NCBI GenBank assembly: GCA_947446925.1
Contig: CANFHU010000017.1
Coordinates: 1 to 56,453 of the forward strand
Direction of reading: 5' to 3'
DNA length: 56,453 nucleotides
Source of the DNA: Flavobacteriia bacterium
GTDB lineage: Bacteria > Bacteroidota > Bacteroidia > Flavobacteriales_D > Crocinitomicaceae
Positions 17,093 through 24,995 of the stretch are shown in pieces. A program made the translations under genes and the position numbers. Position 1 is the first letter of the stretch. Every line of letters starts with the position of its first letter. The notes under the pieces are model-generated. The model was not told the origin of the DNA. It ran no database searches and saw only the letters and a list, made by a program, of their open reading frames with translations.

Positions 17093-17220
17093 TAACGTTT
17101 TGACACTTGTCAGTGTTGCGGATTTCTGAATAAAAACTGTCAATACTTTGTAAAAGTTGATTCAGAGAAGAATGTTCTATTAACTACCGAACCTACCATA
17201 AGTCAAACGCCTTTTAGTAG
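17093..17220 (-). repeat. attC-like spacer element B
   Basis: The minus strand ends CAACACTGACAAGTGTCAAAACGTTATAC (the last part at 17091-17105), including the GACAAGTGTC hairpin. The inner part (GAACATTCTtc, ATCAACTTTTAC, TATTGACAGTTTTTAT) aligns with element A. It lies between the deaminase pair and the protease gene. Confidence 0.4.
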
Positions 17221-17224
17221 TAGT

Positions 17225-17743
17225 TTATATGTATTCACTTATGTCAAATATTTTAAAGTCTTCAGGGAAATTATTTTTGGCTCGGATAAAAATCAAATCG
17301 TATTCGTATCTTTTTTTTGAGGTTAAGTCGCCTATTTCAATATTATTATATCGACTGTCTTTAATGACAATTTTTTTGTTTTGGTAACTAGGTCTTGATA
17401 TTAATTGAAATTTGTAATCATCAGGATTGTCTATGTCCACTTTATCATAGGAAAAAAAACCTTTTGTTGCCATCTGAATGAAGGACGATTGATAAAGTTC
17501 CTGATTTTCAATATTATCTCTTGTTAGATTCTCGTTTGTTTCATTATTAAAAGCTCTGCGATACTTTAAGACCACACCTAAATTATCAATTTCAGAATTG
17601 AACTCTTCTAGGGAATTGATTAAAGTCATACCAGCAGTAGCAATGTGGATTATTTTTCGTTCGTCATATAGAAAAACGTCATAATCTGCCAAAAGTGAAA
17701 TATCAATTTTCTGTTCTGTCTCGGCTTCAATAATTTCAATCAT
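17225..17743 (-). CDS. Hypothetical protein (172 aa), partner of the deaminase-like gene
   Basis: An acidic soluble protein without recognised domains. The N-terminal 45 residues (IDISLLADYDVFLYDERKII followed by HIATAGM) look like a small alpha/beta fold, and the C-terminal half is beta-rich and hydrophilic. The ATG at 17743 lies 4 bp after the stop of the upstream deaminase-like gene, so the two are almost certainly translated from one message. An acidic partner directly downstream of a small basic enzyme is the usual layout of toxin-immunity pairs, but no sequence motif proves this. Confidence 0.55.
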   Translation of the reverse strand: MIEIIEAETEQKIDISLLADYDVFLYDERKIIHIATAGMTLINSLEEFNSEIDNLGVVLKYRRAFNNETNENLTRDNIENQELYQSSFIQMATKGFFSYDKVDIDNPDDYKFQLISRPSYQNKKIVIKDSRYNNIEIGDLTSKKRYEYDLIFIRAKNNFPEDFKIFDISEYI

Positions 17744-17747
17744 GATT

Positions 17748-18101
17748 TTAAAATAGGCTATTACAAATTACACATCTCTTCCCAATTTGCATTGTTCTTG
17801 GCCTTATTGCAACACCAACATTTACATTTGAATAATTTATTGGAAGTACTTGAAGAACACGGTTGCAGGATATTGTTTCGGCACAATAACCTATTGAACT
17901 ATTACGATATTTTGTGCCAATATTACCATAGACTTGTAATGCAACAATCAAATTTTGCACAAAATCCTTTACTTCAATATCACCAGACTTAGCACATTTG
18001 AAAATATGTCCATATTGAGCACCAGACACAAATGCCGGTCGCTTTTTTCTTTGTTTATAATGAACCCTAAGTGCATAATTTCGTATTTTTCTGTCTAGCA
18101 T
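17748..18101 (-). CDS. Deaminase-like small protein (117 aa)
   Basis: A basic 117-residue protein. The C-terminal half shows the two zinc motifs of the cytidine-deaminase-like fold: C73-A-E75 in IGYCAETIS and C110-V-I-C113 in GKRCVIC, 35 residues apart. Known nucleic-acid and toxin deaminases use the same (H/C)AE plus CxxC arrangement. The N-terminus is strongly basic (HYKQRKKRPAF), suggesting nucleic-acid binding. It is first of a two-gene unit and is bounded by palindromic elements on both sides. Function as a toxin, an antiviral deaminase or a phage-derived modifier cannot be separated from sequence alone. Confidence 0.5.
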   Translation of the reverse strand: MLDRKIRNYALRVHYKQRKKRPAFVSGAQYGHIFKCAKSGDIEVKDFVQNLIVALQVYGNIGTKYRNSSIGYCAETISCNRVLQVLPINYSNVNVGVAIRPRTMQIGKRCVICNSLF

Positions 18102-18121
18102 AATTTCGTTTTAAAATTACA

Positions 18122-18253
18122 GGTAACGTTTTGCCGCTTTGCGAAGGCGGGGATTTTTAGCACTAAACTTCATTAGATGCACAAAGCTTGAATTTAGCAC
18201 TTCACTTTCATAAAAGCACGAACCCCCCCGCTTTTGCAAAGCGGCTGTTGAAC
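18122..18253 (-). repeat. attC-like imperfect palindrome C
   Basis: gccgctttgc (18133-18142) pairs with gcaaagcggc (18236-18245), extended by aaggcgggg against ccccgctttt, with an unpaired central spacer of roughly 70 bases. On the minus strand it starts GTTCAACAGCCGCTTTGC, which contains an exact RYYYAAC box, and ends GGCAAAACGTTACC. This is the layout of an integron attC site. An unrelated transposon end is an alternative, since an IS91-type element begins nearby. Confidence 0.5.
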
Positions 18254-18339
18254 AAAAGCTTCGCTAGCCTGCAAACTGTATTCATTACCTAAAATTACAA
18301 ATTTTCGTACAAGTAAGTTCCACTTTAACAATTAAAAGT

Positions 18340-19245
18340 ATGACTTACAAGAAGAAAGATTATTACACAACCTTATCCAAGGCTAAGAATATGGTTCCTG
18401 GTTTTAGAGAGGCATTTAGTCGTTTTGAGGAACGGTTAGTTTTAGATCAATGTTCTAAAAGTATGTTTACCAATTACAGTCGTAATTTGGCTCATTTGGC
18501 ATTACATTTTGGACGTGTTCCACATGAAATTAGTGTAGAAGAGATAAATGGGTATCTGTATCGTTTAACGGTTCATGATAACCTATCTATTAGCTTTTTT
18601 AAGCAGACAGTTTTTGGATTGCGATTTTGGTTTCGTTTGTTTGATATGGAGAGTAAGGCACTTCAAATGCCAGTTATTAAGAAGGAACAAACATTACCAA
18701 CAGTTCTATCCAAAGAAGAATGTAAAGAACTGTTTGCTTCACCACGTAGTTTAAAACATAAGTTCTTATTGGCTTTTGCCTATGCTGGAGGATTACGAAT
18801 GAATGAACTTCGGATGTTAAAAATCGTAGATGTTGATCTGCAACGCAAACAAGTTCATATCAGACAAGGAAAAGGGAAGAAGGATAGGTACGTTATTCTA
18901 GCAGATTTTATCGTTACTCGCTTTCAAAAATATTTGGATGAAGTAAAGCCAGTAAAATACCTCTTTGAGGGTCAAACACCTGGTGATGTAATGGGAGAAC
19001 GAAGTATTCAATATGTGATCAATGAAGCAGTAAAGAAAACAACTATCCAGAAAGAAGTTTCTATGCATACTTTACGCCATTCATTTGCGACACATTTATT
19101 GGAGGATGGTGTTGATATTTATTCTATTCAACGTTTACTTGGTCATGCTGATATACGAACGACTATCGTGTATTTACATGTAGCACAGGTTATTCCAAAA
19201 GTTGCACATAGTCCTTTAGATTCTCTTTACGGATTTAAAAAGTAA
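18340..19245 (+). CDS. Tyrosine recombinase associated with the IS91-type transposase
   Basis: A 301-residue phage-integrase-family protein. The N-terminal SAM-like core-binding domain spans about residues 20-105. The catalytic domain shows Arg near 151 (AGGLRMNELRML), a Lys-containing GKGKKDRYV, HTLRHSFATH near 243, GHADIRTT, and the tyrosine nucleophile near 278 (TIVYLH). Its TAA is followed immediately by the GTG start of the transposase, so it belongs to the IS rather than to the tRNA island. It could still act on other sites. Confidence 0.85.
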   Translation: MTYKKKDYYTTLSKAKNMVPGFREAFSRFEERLVLDQCSKSMFTNYSRNLAHLALHFGRVPHEISVEEINGYLYRLTVHDNLSISFFKQTVFGLRFWFRLFDMESKALQMPVIKKEQTLPTVLSKEECKELFASPRSLKHKFLLAFAYAGGLRMNELRMLKIVDVDLQRKQVHIRQGKGKKDRYVILADFIVTRFQKYLDEVKPVKYLFEGQTPGDVMGERSIQYVINEAVKKTTIQKEVSMHTLRHSFATHLLEDGVDIYSIQRLLGHADIRTTIVYLHVAQVIPKVAHSPLDSLYGFKK

Positions 19246-20406
19246 GTGAAGCCCCGTTATGAAGTTGCCCAAATCATTCGTGATTATGGGGATGATTTTA
19301 TTCGTGTACATTCACCTCTTAAACACCACCAACGCGTTTTAGATGCCATAAAAATTTGTCGGACAGCAGAACTTGGAGGTCATATAGATCGTTGTGTGGA
19401 TTGTGGACATGAACGTATCTCGTATAATTCGTGTAGGAATCGGCATTGCCCAAAATGTCAGAATACCAATCGTGAGCGTTGGTTACTCGCACGAAAAGAA
19501 GATGTATTACCCTGTACTTATTTTCATGTGGTGTTTACGATTCCGCAAGAACTAAATACGTATTGTTTAAAATATCCGGTAGACTTATACAATATTTTAT
19601 TTCAAGCTAGTAAAGAAACACTCTTCACTTTTGGAAATGACCCAAAGCATTTAGGCGCACAATTAGGCGCAATCTCTTTACTCCATACGTGGGGACAAAA
19701 TTTAGCACTACATCCACACGTACACATGATCGTTCCTGGTGGTGGATTTACCCAAAATAATCACTGGAAAATCTGTTTTTCGAATGGAGATTTTCTCTTT
19801 CCAATCAATGCGATGTCAAAAGTATATAGAGGCAAATTCATGGAAAAGTTCTTGTTTTTTCTTCAAGAAAACCAACTCCAAATTCCCTTGTCATTACGAA
19901 GGAAATTGTACGACAAAAATTGGGTGATTTACGCCAAATAACCCTTTAAAAATGCAGAAGGTGTAGTAGAATATTTAGGTAGGTACTCCCATAAAATAGC
20001 CATATCAAACCATCGTATCACAGACATTAAAAACGGACAAATAACGTTCCGTTATAAAGACTACAAACACGGTTCTGTAAACAAGTTAATGACCTTAGAA
20101 GCTAAAGAGTTTTTAAGACGTTTTTGTATGCACATACTTCCTCCAAAATTCATGAAAATACGGCATTATGGTTTTTTAGCAGCACGGGTAAAACAAAAGC
20201 TAAAAATCGAACAAATGAAACAAGGGGTACTACTATCCAAAGAAAAGAAATCCAACTTAAATTACAAGGAAATTACTAAAAATCAACTTGGTTTTGATAT
20301 AGACCAATGCCCATGTTGTAAAACAGGTAGAATGATTACCGTTTTACAATTTGGTGCCAATGCGGTTCTGGTGAATATGCCGAATCCACCTCCAATTACT
20401 ATTTAA
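19246..20406 (+). pseudogene. IS91-family transposase interrupted by one in-frame stop
   Basis: The frame starts with GTG at 19246. It shows the N-terminal zinc ribbon (CVDCGHERISYNSCRNRHCP), the family's YFHVVFTIPQEL and LHPHVHMIVPGGG motifs, and reads up to NWVIYAK. A TAA at 19939-19941 follows. The same frame then continues with PFKNAEGVVEYLGRYSHKIA and on to the C-terminal CPCC zinc motif and the stop at 20404-20406. A single CAA-to-TAA or AAA-to-TAA change explains this. The catalytic Y2 region of the family lies after the stop (YLGRYSHK), so the first product should be inactive. A sequencing error is an alternative. Confidence 0.85.
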
Positions 20407-20745
20407 AACAAACGTAAAATAATGAAAGTAAATTAATTATCGATTTGCATAATGCAAACAAGGAAAGTCATGTTCAAAAATTAGAAATAACTGAAAAATT
20501 AACCTGAACGAATTAGTGATTTCTGATTAAGTAGCAGAAAGATGTAAGTGTTAAGCCAAATGAGTTTAAACTAAAACAAAAAAAGTCACTCAAAATAGAA
20601 TGACTTCACTCAAAAATAAGTTCTAATTTTTAAAACCCCATAATTTCATTCTGAATAGCTTGATGAGTGGCATAGCGAAAGCATCTGTCAACAGAGGCTA
20701 ATTCCGCTGTTCCGCTATCGCTACTCGCGGTTTAGCCCTTATATG
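20407..20745. other. Intergenic region between IS91 element and OLD nuclease
   Basis: It contains the undefined right end of the IS91-type element, a direct repeat of gtcactcaaaatagaatgac/ttcactcaaaaataag near 20585-20620, and a short inverted region gcgaaagcatc...gctatcgctactcgc at 20675-20730 close to the OLD stop. No coding potential is seen. Confidence 0.4.
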
Positions 20746-22656
20746 TTAACTGCTGGCTTTTATCTCTTTTAGTTTGTCTGTCAACACTTTGTTTAATTGA
20801 TTTTCATTGGTAATGTATTTTATTATCAATCTGCCAGATTCTGTTCCTTTTGACGGAAGTGCAGAATCTATTGTGTAATAATCATCTCTACCTAAAGCAA
20901 TAAGTTTTTTACGAATTAAGTTTGTTAAGCTAGGGTAAAATTTCTTTTTGCTTTCTTCTTCTGCATTATCTTTAATATTCTCTTTAATGGCATTTATTTC
21001 TTCCAGTGAAACTCTAAGTGACTCCTCAAAATTATCTGTAATAATATTTTCCCAAACAGCGGAATCTATTGAATCCTCAATATCTTGTTTCCCAATGAAA
21101 GTTGGTTTGTATTTGTCAATTTCGTGTTGTGTAAATTTATATTTCGCATCATTGTCAAGTAGGAAGTTAACAGTTGAATCAGTTTTTTTAAATTCGCCTA
21201 AAACTCCATCAAGAATTATTGCGTTTTGAGCGATTTTATCTTTGCCACCAAGATTTATAATTCTAATGTTGTCTGATTCAAGTGTAGACCCGTTGATAAT
21301 GTAATAAAAGTGAGGAATTAGAATTTCTTCCGTGTCACCTTCCACGACAATAAATTGGTCATAAAATAGGAAATCACTATTTTTCAATTTCAAACTTGAA
21401 TAAATGTCATCTACGGAGAAACATTTTGAATTTCTTGTGATTCCTTCAAGTAGGTCAATTTTGTTAATACTTTTAATAATAGTTTTGTCAACGAAAATCG
21501 TTGAATGTGTACTTATTAACGATTGAACATTGGCAGTTGAAGTCTGCTTGATAATATTGTAAAACTCTCGTTGAGCTGATGGATACAAATGTGTTTCAGG
21601 CTCGTCAAAACACCAAATAAATTTTTTGTTTTTGTGTTCTAAATTTATTGAATTTAAAGCGTTCCATTTTATTAATGAAAACCAAATTTGTCTTTTTACA
21701 CCTTCACCTTGTGAATCGATATGAATATCACCAACACTATTTTTTTTATTGATTACAATGTCTGTTATTCTCGGTTCAACATCAAAATAAATATTCGCTT
21801 TCAATTTTTCTATAGATGGTACGTCTTTTAGAAAAGTATCTGCAAAACCATCAAGTTCTTTATTTATTTTATCTTGGGCTAACTGTCTCTTTTCATTTGC
21901 ATACTTCCTTGCTTCTTGCAATTCAATTTTTACTTGCTGTTGCATTGTATCTTTAGTGAACTGATTTAATTGCTCCATCGAAATGTTCCAGTCTAAATAA
22001 CGATATTGAGGGAAAATATTTTTGTCTAATTTATATTCTGCCCAACTTGGATCCAATTTTATTGAATTCATTATACTTCTTAATAGCTCCAATGCTGAAA
22101 ATCTTCCTGCATTATTCTCATTTTCGATTTTCTCGATTTTCTTTTCTTTTGCAATCTTAGAAAGTGCAGTAGCTTTCTCCTTGTAATATTCATTTCTATC
22201 GTCAACACCTTGCGGAGTTAAAAGATAATGATTAGAGGAGTTGTTAGAATTATCGAATACTCTAGCAAGCCAAATTTTTTCAACTTCTTGTTTGTCTAAA
22301 ACCCATTGTAAATGGGTAGAAAGGTCATCACATATATCGTTTTCTTCTAAGATTAACTCTCCAATAACGTAACAGCTTGTCTCAGAAAAATCAATTGGTC
22401 TAACTCCTAAATTCACAAATATTTGATTAAATTCATCTTCTGTTATTATAGTATTGGATAAATCTTTTTTTGCTTTATCGTCTTGAAAAAAATTAAACTT
22501 TTGTTTCTCATCTAAAAGCAATCCAATAGCACTAAGAATTGAAGATTTTCCAGAATCATTTATTCCAATTAAAATATTAGGATTGTCCTTTTCTAAGTCC
22601 AAATAGATGTTGTTACAACTTTTATAATTTATTATTTGAATTCTGGATAATATCAT
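20746..22656 (-). CDS. OLD-family ATP-dependent nuclease (ABC ATPase plus Toprim)
   Basis: A 636-residue protein. The ATPase part has Walker A GINDSGKSS (31-39), a long helical insertion around residues 110-290, the signature region DSQGEGVKRQIW and Walker B WCFDEPETHLYP near 352, followed by the STHSTIF switch. The Toprim domain begins with FIVVEGDTEE near 437, and LLDND lies near 503. This is the class 1 OLD architecture shared with GajA of Gabija. No UvrD-like GajB or reverse transcriptase neighbours it, so it is best called a stand-alone OLD defence nuclease. Start at 22656 places MILSRIQIINYKSC at the N-terminus, as usual. Confidence 0.88.
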   Translation of the reverse strand: MILSRIQIINYKSCNNIYLDLEKDNPNILIGINDSGKSSILSAIGLLLDEKQKFNFFQDDKAKKDLSNTIITEDEFNQIFVNLGVRPIDFSETSCYVIGELILEENDICDDLSTHLQWVLDKQEVEKIWLARVFDNSNNSSNHYLLTPQGVDDRNEYYKEKATALSKIAKEKKIEKIENENNAGRFSALELLRSIMNSIKLDPSWAEYKLDKNIFPQYRYLDWNISMEQLNQFTKDTMQQQVKIELQEARKYANEKRQLAQDKINKELDGFADTFLKDVPSIEKLKANIYFDVEPRITDIVINKKNSVGDIHIDSQGEGVKRQIWFSLIKWNALNSINLEHKNKKFIWCFDEPETHLYPSAQREFYNIIKQTSTANVQSLISTHSTIFVDKTIIKSINKIDLLEGITRNSKCFSVDDIYSSLKLKNSDFLFYDQFIVVEGDTEEILIPHFYYIINGSTLESDNIRIINLGGKDKIAQNAIILDGVLGEFKKTDSTVNFLLDNDAKYKFTQHEIDKYKPTFIGKQDIEDSIDSAVWENIITDNFEESLRVSLEEINAIKENIKDNAEEESKKKFYPSLTNLIRKKLIALGRDDYYTIDSALPSKGTESGRLIIKYITNENQLNKVLTDKLKEIKASS

Positions 22657-22854
22657 TTTTGTAGTGTTTGTTATGGAGTTCTTTTAAGCTTGCAGTTAAC
22701 TTATTTACAATCCTCATAAATGTGGTTATTTACAACAAACCATTAGCTTGCTAACCGCAATAAATTAAAGATTACTCATTAAATATAACCAAAACTTACT
22801 AAACTAAATACAACTACCTATAAAAACAAGTATGTTTACTTATCAAATGAGGTG

Positions 22855-23274
22855 CTATTTCAGCACCTCGAATATCAACGCTCGTTTCATTTGTTTGATT
22901 AAGTCTAATTGCTTTTGAATATTGACTTGGTGTTTTTCCATTTGAATGATTTTGGAAATATTCTTTCGAACCTTTTCGGGATTAATTGTTAGTTTTTCTA
23001 ATCCAATTTTGATGAGGTCTGACAATTCTCGTAGACGAATAAACGGAATAACGGAACCAATCAAATGAGGGGCTATCGCTTTTCCTTGCCACATTCCAAA
23101 TAATAACCAGTACAATTCTTCTTTGTCCTGGTCATTTTCACATAGACAAACAAAACAATTCGGACAAGGGGTTAACAGTGGCTTTCCACTGTTATTCCCC
23201 TTGTTCAAAATAAAGAAATAGGATCCCTTAAATTCCTTCCCTTCTCGATAAGTAGATAATTTGAACTTTACCAT
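22855..23274 (-). CDS. DUF6943-like protein (139 aa)
   Basis: The N-terminal FFILNKGNNSGKPLLTPCPN followed by CFVCLCEN, and HLIGSVIPFIRLRELSDLI further on, are features I associate with a small Bacteroidota family (DUF6943 as I recall) found in conjugative and mobilizable elements. No catalytic motif is obvious; the cysteines C37, C40, C43 and C45 might bind metal. It overlaps nothing and starts 2 bp after the stop of the upstream 59-residue gene, forming a small operon. Function unknown. Confidence 0.6.
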   Translation of the reverse strand: MVKFKLSTYREGKEFKGSYFFILNKGNNSGKPLLTPCPNCFVCLCENDQDKEELYWLLFGMWQGKAIAPHLIGSVIPFIRLRELSDLIKIGLEKLTINPEKVRKNISKIIQMEKHQVNIQKQLDLIKQMKRALIFEVLK

Positions 23275-23276
23275 AA

Positions 23277-23456
23277 CTATCTACATAAAATTAAAGATTG
23301 CGCATACTGATACAGGCTTTTAAGCATCTGCTTTTTATTGCCGTTCGTTTCTTCTTTTGCCTTTTCTAAGATGATTTTTAACTCTGCCTTGAGTTCCTCT
23401 TTAGTCATTTCTCTCAAAATGGTTCTAATCACTGCTGGATTGGTGCGTTTGTACAT
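23277..23456 (-). CDS. Small helical protein upstream of the DUF6943-like gene (59 aa)
   Basis: The minus strand encodes MYKRTNPAVIRTILREMTKE followed by a charged coiled-coil-like helix ending KSLYQYAQSLILCR. The ORF ends 2 bp before the start of the DUF6943-like gene, which is typical of coupled genes. The charged, alternating Lys/Glu composition and the tight spacing favour a real gene over the overlapping plus-strand frame. Function unknown. Confidence 0.6.
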   Translation of the reverse strand: MYKRTNPAVIRTILREMTKEELKAELKIILEKAKEETNGNKKQMLKSLYQYAQSLILCR

Positions 23457-24111
23457 AATTCACGGTTTAAAAATTATGCTCGCCCTTTTAGGGCTTCGCC
23501 CAGATAAATTTTTTCAAAAGAAAAAAAAGAAAAAAAGAAAGCCATTTCCACTGGAGGCAAAGGGAAAGGCTGTCAAGGTTTTTGGAAAAAAAATGTTAAA
23601 GAGATTAATAACAGATGTATAGAGTTTTGATTGATTCTAGAATTTAATCAAGGTAAGTAAGTCATATTTTATTTTCAAAACCCGAAGGGCTAGACCTTTA
23701 CTGCCTGTGTGGGCGGAATTGTGCGATTGCCGACTAAATTTGCGACCTATTTTGATTTTTTATTCCTTGTTGCAGGATATAAAGATGAGATTACTAAGCT
23801 GAATGATGAATTAGGAATCGAATCGAATCACGATAGCGCGGGAAAAAACAAGTGTATGAAATCTTGTAACACAGTGGAAAGATGAATACTCTTGTGTGGA
23901 GAATGGTAAAGTTGCTTTGGCATTACGACTTTAGGAGATATGACATAGCTACTGGGAATGAGGGGGTAATATTACTTTTTCCCATTAACACACACTTCGG
24001 AAGTCTCAATGTGACAATAAAACATTTATGTTACATTCCCTCAAAATTTAATTCATCCAATTACTAGGTGCAATTGAGATTATTTTATCGCTAACATTCA
24101 AAAAAAAGACG

Positions 24112-24291
24112 ATGCTAGCATATCTGTATAGGCATTGGTTACAATGCTCGAAAATCAAATGTGAGGGTTGCGAACATTGTTTCGAGAACCTCAACAACCG
24201 TTCATTTATCAAATTGCTAAGAATATTTATCAAGAAAAAAGGTAATAGTGCCTACAGCTGTGCGAGGGAAGGCAAACCTCGGAATTATTAA
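24112..24291 (+). other. Short Cys-rich reading frame (59 codons), possible gene remnant
   Basis: The frame MLAYLYRHWLQCSKIKCEGC continues with EHCFENLNNRSFIKLL and a basic tail. The spaced cysteines and ordinary composition look more protein-like than neighbouring frames, but no ribosome-binding site or homologue is known to me. It may be the tail of a lost transfer gene. Confidence 0.25.
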
Positions 24292-24705
24292 TGATTGATG
24301 ATGAATGTTTAATATATTGAAAATCTTGATATCGAAGCGAAATATTGCCTGTGGGCGCGAGCCGACTGCGAGTTGAGCGAAGGGGGAAGTGTAGAGTGAT
24401 GACGAAGAATGAGGAAGCACGGGAACGACCTCTGCTGAAAGCACGAAGGTTTGGCGCATTTTTTTGCTCTATGGAAGGGAAAAAGACAAGTGCATTTCGA
24501 CAGGCTCAGTGCAGGCAATTCGATAGGCAAAAAGTGACGGAAAGTGCTCTTGTGTGGGGAGTGGTTAAGCGGCTTTGGTGAATGTAGGCAGACGTCCTAG
24601 GTAGCCGAAATGAAACAAAGCGGCTGTGAACGAGGATTGCAAAAAATGTGACAAACCTGAAGCCTGAGCGATTTAGCAGGCGAGCCTAACTCAAACGGCG
24701 ACAGA

Positions 24706-24794
24706 CCCCCAATAAAAAAAATAAGTGGATAGCATAATGGGAATAAGCTTGTGGAATGGCTATGCTAAACACTTACCTTAAAGGGGCTTGGGGG
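24706..24794. other. Nested stem-loop, candidate oriT or structured RNA
   Basis: Outer arms cccccaa (24706-24712) and ttggggg (24788-24794) enclose inner arms aagtg/cactt (24723-24727, 24770-24774) and tagcata/tatgcta (24730-24736, 24761-24767). The pairing is perfect in each arm. It sits inside the GC-richer non-coding tract, where an origin of transfer could be expected. Confidence 0.4.
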
Positions 24795-24995
24795 GATGAA
24801 GAAGCCGTGACTGACGACGTATGAGGACGTAACAAAGAAAACTAATGGAAAGCCGTAATGAGGAATTCTGACGAATAGGCTTGGAATGGTATATGCAAGG
24901 GCACGACGTTAGGAGTGTTTTATATACCCTTGCAGATAAGTTTTTCTTTGTAAAAGGACGAAAAGGAGGAAGACCATATTACCTTTTCTTTTGTT

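Larger units (their letters stand above)
18340..20406 (+). mobile_element. IS91-type element: tyrosine recombinase plus Y2-type transposase
   Basis: Two coupled plus-strand genes, a tyrosine recombinase and an IS91-family rolling-circle transposase, form the usual two-gene arrangement of one IS91 subgroup. The transposase is interrupted by a stop codon. IS91 elements lack inverted repeats and target duplications, so the outer ends cannot be fixed from sequence; only the coding span is given. It separates the deaminase cassette from the OLD nuclease gene. Confidence 0.75.
23457..24995. other. Long non-coding or decayed region, probably remnant of a conjugative/mobilizable element
   Basis: About 1.5 kb with no convincing full gene. 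The part from about 24330 to 24960 is visibly richer in G and C than its surroundings and carries gcgcgagccgactgcgagt- and gagcgaaggggg-like stretches. I recall such sequence from regions upstream of mobilization genes in Bacteroidota conjugative elements. Short frames survive, such as AGYKDEITKLNDELGIESNH at about 23774-23883 and a 59-codon frame at 24112-24291. A nested stem-loop lies at 24706-24794. The link to conjugation rests on these features and on the DUF6943-like operon next to it, and is inference. Confidence 0.4.

Noticed and set aside
18340-19245. Tyrosine recombinase as the integrase of the tRNA-Lys island
   Set aside because: It is coupled stop-to-start with an IS91-family transposase and lies far from both attachment repeats, so it is better explained as part of that IS. 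A role in island integration cannot be fully excluded.
19939-19941. Recoding (stop read-through) in the IS91 transposase
   Set aside because: No slippery sequence or hairpin is seen next to the TAA; a simple nonsense mutation explains it.
23338-23622. Plus-strand ORF of 94 codons
   Set aside because: It is antisense to the 59-residue gene that is tightly coupled to the DUF6943-like gene, and it ends in a poly-lysine stretch from A-rich DNA.
24217-24581. Overlapping ORFs of 60-80 codons in the GC-richer tract
   Set aside because: Translations are low-complexity and include the repeat-derived ALSLSK pattern known from spurious ORFs across ttcgacaggctcag repeats.
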